Shown: positions 10,800 through 24,801, numbered from the stretch's first letter. The stretch: 64,000 nucleotides of DNA from Sipunculus nudus (GCA_026874595.1 CM049306.1:110494142-110558141); one strand, 5' to 3'. Notes: generated by a model not told the origin, from the letters alone. A program made the numbers and translations.

Positions 10800-11660
10800 C
10801 TACCGCGCTTGGTGAGGGGTCTACTGCCGGGTTTAATTAAACATCACAGAGGTTATAAAAGCCGCCTTAACTCATGATTGATGTAATAAAAGAAAAATGG
10901 ATAAATGATGTCAGCTTAATTTTAGTAATTGGAACAAATAAAATCATACATCTAGAAGGATTTTATTCTTAAATTAAGAGAGTAGAGGCGAATTTCAAAT
11001 GTATGAATCGATCTCACAAATTATCCTAGACTTTCTTTCCTTATCCCCCCCCCCCCCCCCCCGAACTATGTGTACAGGAATTTACATCCGTGTCATTTAT
11101 ACAGGACACACATAGGTTCAGCTTGAGTAAGACATTCTCTAATCAAATAATAGGTGGAATTTTTCTCCCACTCTGCGTTCCCGCTTCATCGGTCTATTGT
11201 TAAATAAGAATAGAGTACGAAACTGTTTTACAATGTTTATCATGTTATCGTCCGACTTCTTTGCCTCTCAGAGACCAAGTCCAGAATGTTTATCTCAGGA
11301 ATCACCCGGTAAAAAAGCGAGTGCCTGAATAGTTAGTGATAGTTTTAACTGACATCATGATAAATCAAGAAATCCCCCGACACATCTGTCACCATGATTA
11401 CAGAGATATTGTCGTGTTATATTAAGTCAAATTAATGAATCAAAAAGAACGAACAGGTGACGGGAGTGTGTGAGGTAGGGCCATATAAAATTCTTGACAG
11501 TTTCATACAGGGGGTTATTGGAATGTTAATTATAGTATACATGGGTTTCTGGAGAATAAGATAGATATATGCGAGCAGAGTTATAATATTACAATAATAC
11601 AATAATTCGGTTAAATAATAAATAAATCCGGTCTAGTCTGCTCGGTGTGGTATGAACGAT
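10800..11660. other. Non-coding stretch with poly(C) run
   Basis: No gene is seen. A poly(C) run of about 16 lies near 11046-11062. Confidence 0.4.
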
Positions 11661-11763
11661 CAGGCCACAGATAACAGCGGTGTGATTGATGAGTTGATTA
11701 TCAGTGGCACAGCAGCGAGACAGAAAAAAAAAACAACGAAGGTTGTAGTTAATATGAACTCAC

Positions 11764-11869
11764 CCTGCCATCTCTGATTAAACTCCGAGTAGTACGTGAA
11801 TATAGACGTGTTGTCCTTGGGGTCCAGCAGTTGTACCTGGGATCCGTTCACATCAACAAACGTAGGCAT
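11764..11869 (-). CDS. Candidate first coding exon, protein not recognised
   Basis: An ATG at 11869 opens 35 codons that start 'MPTFVDVNGSQVQLLDPKDN', continue through 'FTYYSEFNQRW' and end at a consensus donor (cagg|GTGAGT, with GT at 11762-11763) in phase 1. Sequence upstream of the ATG is GC-richer than the surroundings and could be a 5' UTR. Downstream of the donor the frame becomes hydrophobic and intron-like. No following exon could be identified below 11660, so the gene model is incomplete. The peptide has no motif I can name. It may also be an internal exon whose acceptor lies further upstream. Confidence 0.4.
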
Positions 11870-11879
11870 GTCGACTGTT

Positions 11880-14200
11880 TTCTGGGTGCCTTCCTCACCG
11901 TATTCTCAGTATGGCCGGATCACCGTTACTAACCGCCCGTGTTACAGTGGCTTACTGTTCCTGCTGCTGTGTTTACATACTGTAGATGTTGAACTACTGA
12001 GCTGCATTGTCAGTCAACGCGCCTTGCGGGTAAATAGGCGTGGGATGACATGTATTGATAGTGAACGCGGTGCTGTGACGTGCATGGCTGGTAAATATTG
12101 AACCTCCTCCAGGAACACTGATGACGGGTTATAAGGGCCGCTGATTTAAAGGCATTAATATACAACAGATATACAACAGATTTAAAACAATTATAACAGT
12201 TAATCAACTACTGACATGTTAACCACAAAGAGGAACAGACAAAAAATGTAGGCCCTGTTTATCCTGTTTCTGTGTTCAACGGCTTATAGAGCTCTTAACC
12301 AAGAAAGGAACAAAAGAAGTTTAAACGAAACAAGATATATGAATATAAAAGTTAATATATAAAGTAAAATGTCATTGTATCAATATGATTTAGTTTCAAA
12401 TGTTGTACTTTTATCATACAGTTATACTGTTATTGATCTATCAATAAAATATTCAAACTTCCACGACTCCGGCAGAGGAAATGACCATATAGTATACAGT
12501 GAGCCTTCCATCTTGATTATTTTAACGCGTTTCAGTCATGTTCCCCTGGGCTCCTGTCTGACCACAGTACAACATCTGACACGGCATCCCTCATCCAGAA
12601 CATTCCCAGCTCTTCACTAGTGTAATGTTTCGTCTAGGAATATCCTTTTGCCCTTTCTCCTGTAAGTGCGGTTTATTGTATTGGAAACTACCGCTGTTAG
12701 GCCACATATCAAAGCTATATTTGATAACCGGAAACCTTTACTATATTGTAACTAAGTTACTAAGACTATATTGTAAAAAACCTGTATTGTCTGGCCCAAC
12801 TGAACCTCTCCCTGTATACAGTATACTTAGGTTAATTAATTAATGGGAATTTCATTTTTACGATTTTCATTTAACAATATTTCGCGAGGGTTCTTGTTTG
12901 ATCATGAGAATATTATTATTACATGAATTGTTCAATATTCACTTTACATTTTAACAATTTAAATGACAGACCCAATTGAGAATTGAACGAGTGGAAATTC
13001 TTGGATATTATCAGTTAATTAATAAAATATCTGATATAACTCACAATAACAATCGGTTAACCTCTTTGTTACCAGATCAGGAGAGGCTGTGGTAAAGTAA
13101 CTCTGGTAGCTATGACGAGAATGGTAGTTATGACGACGGGTTAGTTTGGTTAAACTATAAATGGCAATTTATTATTACTTATATGTTCGAGTGGATGCTC
13201 CAGGCAAAATAAGACCGTTATCAATTATCAATGTTGATATAAAAAGGCATTTATATGAACTGTTAGATAACAAATAAAAAAATGAACATCGCAGGTAACT
13301 CATAATTAGGCATGGACAGTTATATCATAGTTGGAGTGATAACACATATACGCTTTTGGTTCACATGTGAATGGTGTTATTTAACTGCACTTATGAATGA
13401 CAGGAATAAATTTGACTCCAATAGTTGTTTTTTAAGAGGATGTTTATCCATGCCTAACCGAAAGAAGACATTGGCTCTTTTGATCAGACGACAAACCGTG
13501 GGTACCGATTTTACAAGTAATTTCAGTGAGCAAGCCCGGCAAATCTTAACCTTGTGTGCGTTCTGGGTTTCCATTGAAATGTTATGCTATATACAGACAA
13601 TATACATACCTCTTAATAAAATAACTGTGTTAACATAACACAATATACTTATTATATAGTACAGTCGAGCCCACTTTGTGTCATATCGGTTAATAGAAAA
13701 TCCCGTTTATTGTCACATAAATCTGAAATCCAAAACCATTTCCTTTATAAACAATGGTAAATCTGACCGTTTAATATCATGGAATATTGTCAAAATCACG
13801 TTTATTGTCATGCTTGGAACCCTTGGCAGTGATACCAGTTCGCAGTAAATATCACATCAAACGCAGACATGGCGATCAGCGAGGCTATTGGGGTGTAATC
13901 GGTCAGGCGTATAATAGGATGGCATCTCCCACTCGTGTGCGGCAGGCAAGTGCAGTGATGCATGCGGGTCACTCCCCTTCACTCAGCTAATGAACGCCGG
14001 TAATCCAGATCATTGCGTTTCTTCGTACGTTAACAAGTGTAGTTTACCCAAGGAGTATATTCACTGTTTTTAGTGGTGACGTTTGCAATCTGTTCATATG
14101 ATATAAATTAAACTTAATTTAATTATTGGTCAAGATAATTTAATTATACGAGACACCAAACTCACTTCTAATATAAAATAAGTTAACCTCCTCACGCTTT
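11880..14200. other. Non-coding stretch, no gene seen
   Basis: Several open frames of 65-108 codons occur on both strands without splice context or domain signature. Confidence 0.4.
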
Positions 14201-14214
14201 TAGCATATATATAT

Positions 14215-14340
14215 GGTCCATAATGACAGAGACCAGAATCTCCAAGACCTTGACCAGGACCTTCCTGACCGTGACCAGGACGTCTCTGATCTAGAGTAGG
14301 ACCTCCGAGACCGAGGCCGAGAAAACCGTGACCATCCCGG
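14215..14340. repeat. Degenerate GACC-rich simple repeat
   Basis: Many irregular GACC/GACCTT and 'gaccagga' steps in about 120 bp, in a composition unlike the flanks. Confidence 0.6.
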
Positions 14341-14344
14341 AAAA

Positions 14345-15835
14345 TAGTGTCATCTCTAAAGGGTGGTTATAAACTAGTTAAATATGATAACATGAAAATG
14401 GACTAAGAGTCATAATCAGCCTAGTGTCGATATTATATGACCGTTATTTGATATTGTAAGTTGTAAGAATCCAAGTGAGCCCTTCAAGATAGTTAAATAT
14501 TGCGCCCCTCCTCCTTATACGACCTAACCTAAAAAAAAAATCTGGGGAAAAATCATATTACACCAAGTTATAGAACAGTTACAATGTATATTTTGCTTCT
14601 AATCGATTAAGAGACCCCAGATTGCACGATTACAACATAACTTTTCAAAAATTTTTAACACCTGGGCCATTTCCTCCCCCCCCCCCCCCGCTTCGCGTCT
14701 CGGCTCACCCGCTACGCGACCTTTGAGGCCCCGCCCCCCCCCCCTATTATTAATTCCTGTATCCGCCCCTGTTTAGGATAAATCGTATTACTGAAGAAAA
14801 CTTGTACATACTTTCCCACAATGCATACGCCTGACTCAGTGTTGGGATAAAATGCATTCGGTTGACCACATTTTTCAGACAGATGATAGGCTCAACGCGG
14901 CCCCTTGTCACGGTTTTCTTAGCCATTTGCAAATTGCAGCGGTCAGTGTGGGGAGTATGGTTAACCTCGGGAATCAAAATAAATTGCAGGAATTCATGAA
15001 CTTCCGCCAGTAGCAGACGCGAGTCTGTCCGGGAACTGTAAAAGCCACCAGCGCAAAATAACTTATCTGTATACCAAATATATATCTAAAATCAAATGGA
15101 AGTTACCCTAATGTGGGATTATAGTATTTCTTAAAGCTACCTCTAAATTATGACAATAAATAATATATCAGTTATGTCACGTGGGGCAGTTCAGTGACCC
15201 GGGAGGTAAAGGTTCGTTTCTCAGTAAATCTCTTTCCTGTGAAGGTTAATATAAAAATTTGCCAGAAATGAGTATCCGAATTAAAATGCAGTCGCTGTCA
15301 TACGATGTCGATACATGTCACATTTATATCCAAAGTGGCCGCAGATCTTCAGTTCACAGAGATCACAAATTAAAAGATGTTCATAAAACCCTTCGTAGTG
15401 GTCTAAAATGAAAGTCCTGATCACGCCGACTGGTGATGGTAAAACTACAGGTACACAAAGGTCAACTGTTAGGTCAAAAGGTCAAAGTTAAGGACTGATT
15501 AGAAGTGTATGTAACTTTATTTGGCCACATAATTCTAAAAAGGCCATTGCATCAGTTTCTCAGGTGTGGATCCATCTAATAATAGTATCCTGAAATCTGG
15601 TATTTTTATTGATCATGATCTTTGACAATTTTGCTGGGAAACCTGAAATTAAGTCCCTTAGACACATATTATGAGAGTTATGGGGTGTCTTTGTGCACTC
15701 AAGAATAATTATAAATCTCATACACAAGCTCCAGTATTTCAATATACTTGATACAAGGTCTGCCATTATTGTTGCTCTGCTTGTTGACCATATAGAATAT
15801 TTTTCATGCATTTTCTATTACAGAGATTATATCAA
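14345..15835. other. Non-coding stretch with two poly(C) runs
   Basis: No gene is seen. Poly(C) runs lie near 14678-14690 and 14732-14744, with a GC-rich 'gcttcgcgtctcggctcacc' segment between them. Confidence 0.4.
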
Positions 15836-15839
15836 TTTC

Positions 15840-16330
15840 TTTCCGTGGTTTTATCTAACGTCTTGAGAAAGTTTATGTTGTAAAGACTAGGTTCATCAGT
15901 TCTTGCAGACTCGTGGCGCTACCTGTATTTCTTTATTTTTCTAATGTCCTTTAACATTGTATGATAATATTTTATCGCTAGCCAAAAATGTGTTGCGCCA
16001 TCTTTATTTCTTAATTTTTCAAGCATAATTCCTCTGTTATTGAAACCGTCAAATTATATCGGTCATATGAGTTCCTCTTCTGTGGTTTCATCTTATGTCC
16101 TTAAAACCTTGTAAGTTTTAATGATCATGCCCAAGTTTATCAATTCCTACGTCTTTTCACGTCTTTTCCTCTTATTAAATCCTTAAAATTACAGCAACTG
16201 TGCGAGTTTTTCCTGTGATATCGTCTGGTGCCCTGTAACCTCATATATACATTGATCACATGTTAAAACACATTTTTACCTGTATTTTTTAGACTTTCAA
16301 ATTACAGCCATTGTGCTAGATTATCAATTT
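15840..16330 (+). repeat. Diverged copy of the 340-bp 'GTGGCGCTACCTG' repeat
   Basis: 'cagactcgtggcgctacctg' preceded by 'catcagttcttg' (15893-15930) matches 'cagactggtggcgctacctg' near 46680 and a third copy near 47025. The following 400 bp contains recurring 'ccttaaaa' and 'tttttc' phrases that look like further decayed units. Confidence 0.55.
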
Positions 16331-16339
16331 CTGAAACTT

Positions 16340-18300
16340 GAAAGTACAACAGGATACTAAATGTAATTGTTCTGGTTAGGAAGTTCTAACTTAATATCCA
16401 GTGTTGCCCTGAAAAGTCTCTGTGAAAACCTTAAATAAGGTGACCTAAGCCATTTTCTGCAAGCTACATGCCAAAAACTTCATTTTTCACGGCTAGTATC
16501 ATAATCAATGCTGCGGAATCTTGCCAATTTTGTACGAGGTGACCCCTTCCTATCGCTTACCCCTTATGGGTAATCGGGTCACTATGGGATCATTTGCATA
16601 AATTACAGGCATATATATGTAGAGTGTCTTTAGAACAACCAGTAATGATTCACATAAAAGCATGTAATATCGTAGCCAATTTAATAATGTCAGTCAGCTG
16701 AGCGTCATGTCCTATTGGTCACTTGTCGGAACGTTGGAATTTCTCCCTAAAGTCTATGCGGAAAAACGATATTTCTTACAGCGGGCGCCTATCGTATGCT
16801 TTACATGTGATGCTGGGTATGGTCACGTGTAGACAGGTCAGCAGGTACGATATAAGGAATATAAACACACCTATCGTTAACGATACTTTTGCTGACTCCC
16901 AGTCAGAAATCCTAGGATAAATTATTAATACCTAACAACAGCATATTTGTGTTACCATTACTATCTTCTATCAGTTCTAACTTTTGATCTCTATAATCAA
17001 ATATTATTCAAGGACTAGCTTTTCATAATAAGAATATCATGCAAAACACAGTATCGTTCTATTGTGAAAACTTAAGTTATTAAAATGAGGTATCCTAATC
17101 ACAGTTAAACTTTCCGGCACTGATCCATTGTTTTGCAAAAGGACACGCCCCCTTTTTCGACCTAATTATACGCGCTAAATACCGAAAAACAAAGCCAACA
17201 ATGATTACAAGCCATTACAAGCTTCATTGTGTTTGCTATTAAAACTCTGGCAAATCTGACATCCAATATTCCAGTAAGTCATCACGGAACCCTTATTGAA
17301 AACCTATACGGTCCCAGACCTAAAGCCAAACATAATATTAAATTTAACCATCTAGGGCAGGTCATAACATGAACACCTCTTTGTTTAATTCATCGAGAAA
17401 ATATGAAAGACGTAAAGTTCAGAGATCAGTTGAGCTATTAATCACATTTATACACAATATATGAATATACATTTATGAGGTTTAGAACGATGTTTAGCAC
17501 GGACTAAGTTTAAGTTATGCTTCATCTGGAAGATTTTCAAATGGTCGGGGACGGCAATTTTAATCATCCTTTGTCTCGAATGAATACAAACAAGAAATAT
17601 CAATTCTTAAATTAATTTAATTATCAAAACAAAACGTCTAATGAAGAGGTTGTAATATGGTTAGGATCAGTTCACCCATTAAGTCAACGCTAGATTACAG
17701 ACAATGTTAGCCTATTTTTGCGTTTTGCAGTCCCCCCTAAAGCAGTAAATACGATAAAAACATGGGGGGGACGATATAATATCATTGGGGAGGGGTCACG
17801 ATAATAAAATCTGCGGGGGGGGGAGGGTATTTGGGAAGGTTGCATGTGGGATGAATTAATACAAATTATTTCCTTGGTTGTGCCTCGAGCGCTTCAACAC
17901 TCATAAACACGGACTTCACTTATATAACGCTCACCTAACATATACGAGGACTTCTTCTATACAACACTCACCTTACGACTTCACCTATACGAGGAGGTTC
18001 TGTCCTCTTCAATGTTTATATCAAGGAAACAGCCCCCCCCCCCCCCACACACACACACATAAAATGTACAATAAGGCAGGAATATTTAAATATAAAAATC
18101 AAATAGATAAATAGATAAAATCTGACTTAAATATCATTAAATAGTTATCCATCCCTTAGTTAATGCGTACGGTTCTTGGTAATAATTTGAGAGGGGTGTG
18201 TTTCTTTTTAAATACATTTTTCATGCTCACTGGATAATGTTCTATTGCTCAAAAATAAAACCCCACATGAAATAAATGTTGGATATGAATAACAAATATC
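16340..18300. other. Non-coding stretch with minor repeats
   Basis: No gene is supported. A roughly 45-bp degenerate repeat with 'atacgagga' and 'acactcacct' lies at 17897-18000. Poly(G) or poly(C) runs occur at 17812-17824 and 18032-18047, the latter followed by (AC)n. Confidence 0.4.
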
Positions 18301-18540
18301 ACATTTAACCTAAGAAAATGTTCTCTTGTGTTACCAGATTAAATGCACGAACTGTAAATTAGAATAAATCATAATACAACACCAGCAAAACATCTTCCAG
18401 TAATAAGCTCTTTTTGTTGTATTTTTAGGAAATACTTGGGTTAGTCAGGACATTAAATTGACATTATTTAATAAGTGTGTGGTACCGTTATCTTGCACAC
18501 TTTTTAAAGAGGAAAACCCCTTGTGAAGATGATAACAGGG

Positions 18541-18559
18541 AGGTGGTGCCATCTGTGGC
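18541..18559 (+). promoter_or_regulatory. CTCF-like / E-box palindrome core, copy 1
   Basis: 'aggtggtgccatctgtggc' has one change (GTGCC for GCGCC) from the local consensus. Confidence 0.35.
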
Positions 18560-19087
18560 ACTCATTGGAACTAATTTCAAAACACTTGGCATTGGCTTTT
18601 ATGATCTTCAAGCATAACCATGTATTATTTTAAAAACATTTGCAACATCAGTAAAACAAATATGACAACTACAACTTCATACTGACCAATAGATTTTACT
18701 GTAGTAGGAAACTGTAAATCAAACTCTACTGCAGCAGAAAACAGAGGATATGACAGTGCAGGGGCACATCTGATCAGTCAGATTGTTAAGAGTAAAAAAT
18801 TGTGATCCATAAACTGGAGATTGTCAAATTCTCAAATGCCATATTAGGCCAATTGCAATTGGTCAATTGCACATGCAGCTTTCTAGGGAATTAAATGGAA
18901 AAATTTAAAATTTGTAGAAAAATATATAAAGAAGGTTGGTGGAGCAGAGAAGTAATTGTCAGCAAAAGTAAAAGTAATAGTAATAGTCATAAGCAGAAAC
19001 ATGTTGAGCATTAAAAAGTAATGATTAGGCCAAAAACATTAAAAAGGTATGGTTCTCAGGCACCGCCCACGTCAATTTTAACATCCC

Positions 19088-19115
19088 CTCCCCCCCCCCC
19101 CCCCCCCCCCCCCCC
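19088..19115. repeat. Poly(C) run
   Basis: About 28 consecutive C bases. A T-run and then a G-run follow at 19320-19348. Confidence 0.95.
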
Positions 19116-19980
19116 GCATTAAAAATGTTTATTTTGATTTTTATCTTTCAAGAAGATAAATAATACAATTCATGTAGTGCTTTTACCTGTTTAGCAAAAA
19201 AATTGTTATTTTCACGCTTTTCCCTGATCATATGACATTTTTATCGAAACATTAAAAAAGGTAAAAAATAAAATACCGCCCGCAATGATTTCTGGAAAAA
19301 AGTGCTGGAGAACCATATCTTTTTTTTTTTTTTTTTGGGGGGGGGGGCCTTATGAAGTTTCTTTTATTAGTACATGTAAATATGGACCATAAAATAATTG
19401 GATGCAATGAGGAAGCTCTTAAAATCTTTTTATTTATCTATTTTTATTTGTTATATCAGGTGGACCTTGCATACTCTGATTAAATAAGAGGTTAAGTTAA
19501 GCTTCACTAGACTACGCTCTTCATTCAGCTTTGTGGAATTAAACCTAGCAGTACCTTGTTGTTCTGTAATGCATGATTTTTCAGAAAAAAAAAGTTTGTA
19601 AATGACAGTGAAATATTCTTAAATGGTTGAATCATGATTATCAACTCATGTGACAAAACATGTCAAATACAAAACAGATGGAATAAGGTGCACCTTATTA
19701 TCAACCTGTGGTAATGACTGTTCTACTGCTATATCAAGGTTCTAATCCAAGTTATGGGACATTGTTTGAGAGGGTTATTTCTGTGTAATTACATTACCCA
19801 TGCTTCACGTTTTGCTTCACTATCTATTATCTGAAGTATTTTCATTTGGAACAAGTGTATGATATCAATATTTGACAAATACCATATTAAACCTAGGAAA
19901 AAATATATTGTATGTGATAAGTCTGGGTGCCTCTCTGGGTGTTATTTCAAGATCACACCAAAATGTCAATCTTAATATAA

Positions 19981-20379
19981 CACCACCAAGACTTCAGAAG
20001 CCAGTTGGTAAAATGGTCATCAGAATATAATCATTTGATTTCCATTAAATTGCACAGTTTATGTATAAACAGTGCCTGGGCCTCTCCTGAAGACCAGTTG
20101 GCAGACTTTAAAACACCACCAAGACTTCAGAAGCCACTTGGTAAAATGGTCATCAGAATATAATCATTTGATTTCCATTAAATTGCACAGTTTATGTATA
20201 AACAGTGCCTGGGCCTCTCCTGAAGACCAGTTGGCAGACTTTAAAACACCACCAAGACTTCAGAAGCCAGTTGGTAAAATGGTCATCAGAATATAATCAT
20301 TTGATTTCCATTAAATTGCACAGTTTATGTATAAACAGTGCCTGGGCCTCTCCTGAAGACCAGTTGGCAGACTTTAAAA
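19981..20379 (+). repeat. 133-bp tandem triplication
   Basis: 'caccaccaagacttcagaag' starts at 19981, 20114 and 20247, giving an exact 133-bp period. The copies are nearly identical, with one visible difference in 'agccagttgg' versus 'agccacttgg'. The third copy ends directly before the CTCF-like core at 20391. The two overlapping 74-codon open frames within it are repeat artefacts. Confidence 0.95.
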
Positions 20380-20390
20380 CATTCACCAGC

Positions 20391-20410
20391 AGGTGGCGCC
20401 ATCTGTGGCA
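20391..20410 (+). promoter_or_regulatory. CTCF-like / E-box palindrome core, copy 2 (best match)
   Basis: 'ccagcaggtggcgccatctg' fits the known CTCF core pattern CCASYAGRKGGCR. It is also a 16-bp near-palindrome, CAGgTGGCGCCAtCTG, with a single mismatched pair. Confidence 0.45.
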
Positions 20411-20827
20411 TTCAATGGAACTAAGCTGAAAAGCAAAGGTATATTAAACATGTATAATTTCAAAACAATGGCATTCAAAAATTTGTACAGAATCAGACAG
20501 CATAGGATATGACAAAGTGTTATTTGCTAATTGTCAATATTATAAAAAAATGAAAGTTATAATTCATGGAGTCTAAAAGAATATTAAAATGTAAATTAAG
20601 TGTTATGAGAAACCTGAGGTTCCACAAAATCTATGGAGTCGCAAATTGTGCCAAGGTTGGTCCATGGCCAGTCAGTGGTCGGGTCTATATGAAGAAGAAG
20701 GTAGTATATTTGCCTAGTATTATCAATATACCATAATAAATAATAATAAAAATAATACTGATGCTACTACTATTACTACTACTATTACTACTAATAATTA
20801 TACTAATACTTATACTAATAATGATTT

Positions 20828-20834
20828 TAATAAC

Positions 20835-20872
<38 letters not shown>
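20828..20872. repeat. (AAT)n microsatellite
   Basis: A run of ATA/AAT trinucleotides, preceded from about 20735 by degenerate 'actacta/taataa' steps. Confidence 0.9.
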
Positions 20873-21131
20873 TGTCTTATGGATTAAATGTTTTACACCC
20901 ACTGGGCTAGGAATAACTGGGAAGTCTGGCCCCATCATCAAGACATTAGAGAGACTCTCAAACATCAATCACTTAAGATTTCACAGTTTCACCTTTCACG
21001 ACCAGACATTGTTGGTGCAGAGAACCTTTGACCACACCTTTAACCAGGCAGTCCAATGCTTTCATCCCCCGCACTTCATCCTACATTCCAGGCTTGCTAT
21101 GTTTAATTCAAGATTTTTAAGTGTCCTTAAC

Positions 21132-21147
21132 AGGTGGCACCATCTGT
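21132..21147 (+). promoter_or_regulatory. CTCF-like core, copy 3 (subfamily 2)
   Basis: 'caggtggcaccatctgtac' followed by the subfamily-2 downstream block that is also seen after 24802. Confidence 0.35.
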
Positions 21148-21596
21148 ACACTTCTATGGTTTTTTCCTGGCCATCAACTGGATAGAATGAGGTGACATGA
21201 CTGAGGGGTTTATATGTTGTGACTAATGCCATGCTTAATTAATACTCCCAGTCCTGTTTTAAATTTATTTTTATATAATATTAATTATTAAATTCGTTGA
21301 TACAAACCAAAAGTATTAAATTAAAGGGGATATATTTAAATTGTTCTATACTGACCTGAGGAAATGTTATTTTGTGTTACAAGTTGGTATAGAACAAAAA
21401 TATAATATATCATGAATATTATTATTTTTATATGAATAAATATTCTGAGATCACATAGAGATTGTACAGAAAACAACCCTTTTAAAAAAAAGGAAGCTCA
21501 AATGGAAAATGTGTATTTTGAAAAACAAAATTTAAGGTTTGAAGAGTATCTGACCCTCTCAAGAAGTCAGTTTGCAGAATTGAAACATTTACTAGG

Positions 21597-21615
21597 AGGT
21601 GGCGCCATCTGTGTT
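21597..21615 (+). promoter_or_regulatory. CTCF-like core, copy 4
   Basis: 'ctaggaggtggcgccatctg' in the subfamily-1 context, followed by 'tgaatggaactaatt'. Confidence 0.4.
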
Positions 21616-22689
21616 ACTGAATGGAACTAATTAAAAAATAAAGAGTGAATTGAGAATTAATTCCTGATAACAGATATATAATTTTATGACAAGGCTCTAA
21701 GAATTACAATCATAAACAAGCTTGGTTTAAAAAAAAACTGTTGATACATCAGTAACACACATAACATCTATCATTTTATAATGTTAATACAGTTCATGTT
21801 ACAAGGAAGGTGCAGGGAATTTCCCCCCATTGGGAGCAGACAAAAACAGTAAGTGACAAAGTGTCACATGATATTTGAAAAAATAATAATCTGGACAGCT
21901 GCAAATTTATACAGGGACGGTCCCGAGGCCAGCCTGTGGCTCAGTCAGTCAAATGAGAATGTAATTATTTATCAAAAAAGATGCTATCTACACCTTTTCA
22001 AATAATAATAATTGCATCCAATTATAATTGTAATTTTATTTTTTTTCTTAGTTTCAGTACTTATTTTCTAATTCCTTAATACACATTTCCCTAATTTCAA
22101 TCATGCTGGATAGATCACATAGAAAAGATCATTCATAGCCATACATCAATACACAGCATTAAAAATACCATATGTGGCTTTTCTAGTAACCACTCCAGCC
22201 AACAGAAGTGTTGACATAAGTGTTACATGGTCCACCATGATGTGTTCATGTAGAACAATGTCAGGAGATTATACATTTCATATTTCTAAATATTATATAA
22301 TATAGTTAAGAAAAAAATTGATGAAATACCATCAGGTTAATAATGGCATAAAATTCCAAAAATTGTTTAATAATATTAAAAAATACAGAAAACAAGGTTA
22401 CATAGGGTGTAGTTTTTCCACACACTCCTATGGGCTGTTAAATTCAAAGTTTCTGTGTTTGATTTGTGAACCCAGGAGGTGGACTATTTGTTATTCTGTG
22501 AACCAAGGAGGTGCTTTATTTGTTAATCTGAAGAAAATGGTAAATATAAACATATTGCACATGAAAAAGCAAGGATGATGGCATGTATGGTTTATTATTG
22601 AAAATTGTTATTTGGAACACAGAGGTAACAGCTGAAAATGATGATGTATTATTAAACAGTTTTAAACAACTATATAAATCCTTTCTATG

Positions 22690-22977
22690 ATGATTTCCAT
22701 GTTTTAAACTCAGAATTTCAGTTACTCGATCTTTATTAGTGTATATGATTACATTTGTGTCATATGTAGCAATCTATGTTTTAAATATGTGTATGTTTAG
22801 ATCATTGTTTTAAACATTTTTTTATTTTCAATGACTTTTTTAATATGAGTGTGTAATGTATATATCTTTGTCAATGTATATATCTCTGTGATATTTCCAG
22901 GACCCCATCAAAAAACAGCTGAACATGTTGAATGGGCCATCTTGGTAAAATATATGTATAAATAAATAAATAAACCA
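22690..22977 (+). mobile_element. 3' end of a second 5'-truncated CR1-like LINE
   Basis: An AT-rich 3' UTR ends with 'ggaccccatcaaaaaacagc', 'gggccatcttggtaaa' and a tail of 'taaataaataaataaa'. This ending is typical of CR1-clade elements and parallels the tail at 3395-3411. No coding sequence remains. Confidence 0.6.
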
Positions 22978-23545
22978 AATAATAACTTTTCCATATTATT
23001 TGAGAAAGCATTAGATTAAATTAAATACCTTTGACCTGGCAGTACTGATCCGTAATGCTGCATTTACCTGAGAAAGTTAACAAAAAGTTGAACACTGGAT
23101 AACAGGATTAAATATGGATTAAATATGTTTGCTGAATTTCAGTTCACATTAAAATTAAAGAAGTGTACAATGTTGAAGCAAAATGTGTGTAAAAGATGTT
23201 AAACAAATACAATACATCATCAGACATTATATAATTCAATATGTCGCATATTAATTCTATCTTATCCAACTTCACAAATAGTCTCTTTAACATTTATTAA
23301 CGGGATAATAAACCTTGAAGCCTAAAAGCACAGCATCAATTTGATTAGTACATTACATAAAGTTAATTTAAAAAAAAAATTAGATTACACCTGAGGAAAT
23401 GTAATTATCTCTTACCACTCAGTGTACCAAAATTATTATAAGAATTGTTGTTAATCTGATAAGCTGAAAACTAAAAGTGCCCAGGAGGAGGAGTAATTGA
23501 CCTCCTCAAGAAGATCAGGTCATAGATTAGAAAGAATATACCAGG

Positions 23546-23566
23546 AGGTGGCGCCATCTGTGGCGC
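23546..23566 (+). promoter_or_regulatory. CTCF-like core, copy 5
   Basis: 'ccaggaggtggcgccatctg' is again followed by 'tggcgcc', so two GGCGCC palindromes lie 15 bp apart. Confidence 0.4.
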
Positions 23567-24651
23567 CAAATGGAAGTAATTAAAAATCAGTGATAATACA
23601 TCAGAGGTATCTGATTCCACAACAATGGTGTCTACAATAAACAAGCATAAGCAGATATGATTTAAATGTTTTTTTATCAGTCAAGCAATTATGGAAACTC
23701 AGAAAGTGTACTAATTTTAGATAGCAACTACCTGTAATGTCAATCTGGCATCAACAAGACAAAAACTAATACAATTACAAAATTTGATATTCCATCTGTT
23801 TTTACAGCAGGGTGGCATTAGCCATAGGTTATTCTCACAGACAATTCAATATAACATTAAAAAAGATCCAAGCAACATAAGCAATACAAACATGTCTAGA
23901 TTAAAAAGAGAACAAAGATACATATTAAAGTATTTATATGTACCGGTGTATACAGATAATTATTTATAAGATCTGCAAGAAGCTGTCACATGAACTGCAA
24001 AAATTGTAATCATAAAACTTTCATTCAACAGGACAGTGATTGCAGTAAGAAAAGTTAGATACAAATTCGGACTAGTTTTTAGAAGGACAAATAACAAAGT
24101 AAGGTTTACCAATTCAGAGCAGATTTTAAAAATATAAAGTGGAAAATTATACATTATAAAAATACAGAGAGCAGTTATTCATACCAGGTAAGAAAAAAAA
24201 AATTAAGAAATTGTGCCTAGACAATAGACTACTACAACCAGTAATTTAAGATCTGATTTAAACAAATATAGTAAAAAAAGGATTAGACAGAAATATTAAG
24301 AAAAAAAATATAATTATCATTACAGTTACACTTTTTCCATTTTCATTTGAACCTGGTCCAATTAATAGTACGCTTTTTTCGACAGATAAGTTAACAGCAC
24401 ATTTATAATGACAAGGTATGTTGTTTCATAGAACAGCTGCAATATATTTGACAGAATGATACCAAAGTGTGAAGTGTCAACTCAGGGAATAACCAAATCA
24501 ATATGAGATTTGTAACAACCTACAGAAAACCTGATGAAAAAAATTTTGCAAATAGCTCACTCAAATGACAAATTGAAAAGTTGTATTGGAGGTATTCAGA
24601 GAAGCTGAGCCTCCCAGAATACCAATTTGCAGAAAGAAAACATTTACTAGG

Positions 24652-24670
24652 AGGTGGCGCCCTCTGTGGC
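24652..24670 (+). promoter_or_regulatory. CTCF-like core, copy 6
   Basis: 'aggaggtggcgccctctgtg' in the subfamily-1 context, only 150 bp from copy 7. Confidence 0.4.
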
Positions 24671-24801
24671 ACTCAATGGAAGTAATTTGAAAACCTGTGA
24701 TAACACATAAATTGAAACACTTTAATTTAGATAAAAGTCAAGTAAAAATTATAAGTTAGGATTTCCATGAATTACTCAAGCTGTGCTGGGGTTCTTCTGG
24801 G

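Noticed and set aside
16723-16920. Possible exon following 'gatatttcttacag' near 16780
   Set aside because: Isolated acceptor/donor-like pair with no neighbouring exon and no recognisable peptide.
20072-20429. Two overlapping 74-codon frames with nearly the same sequence
   Set aside because: Produced by the 133-bp triplication, whose period also shifts the frame between copies.
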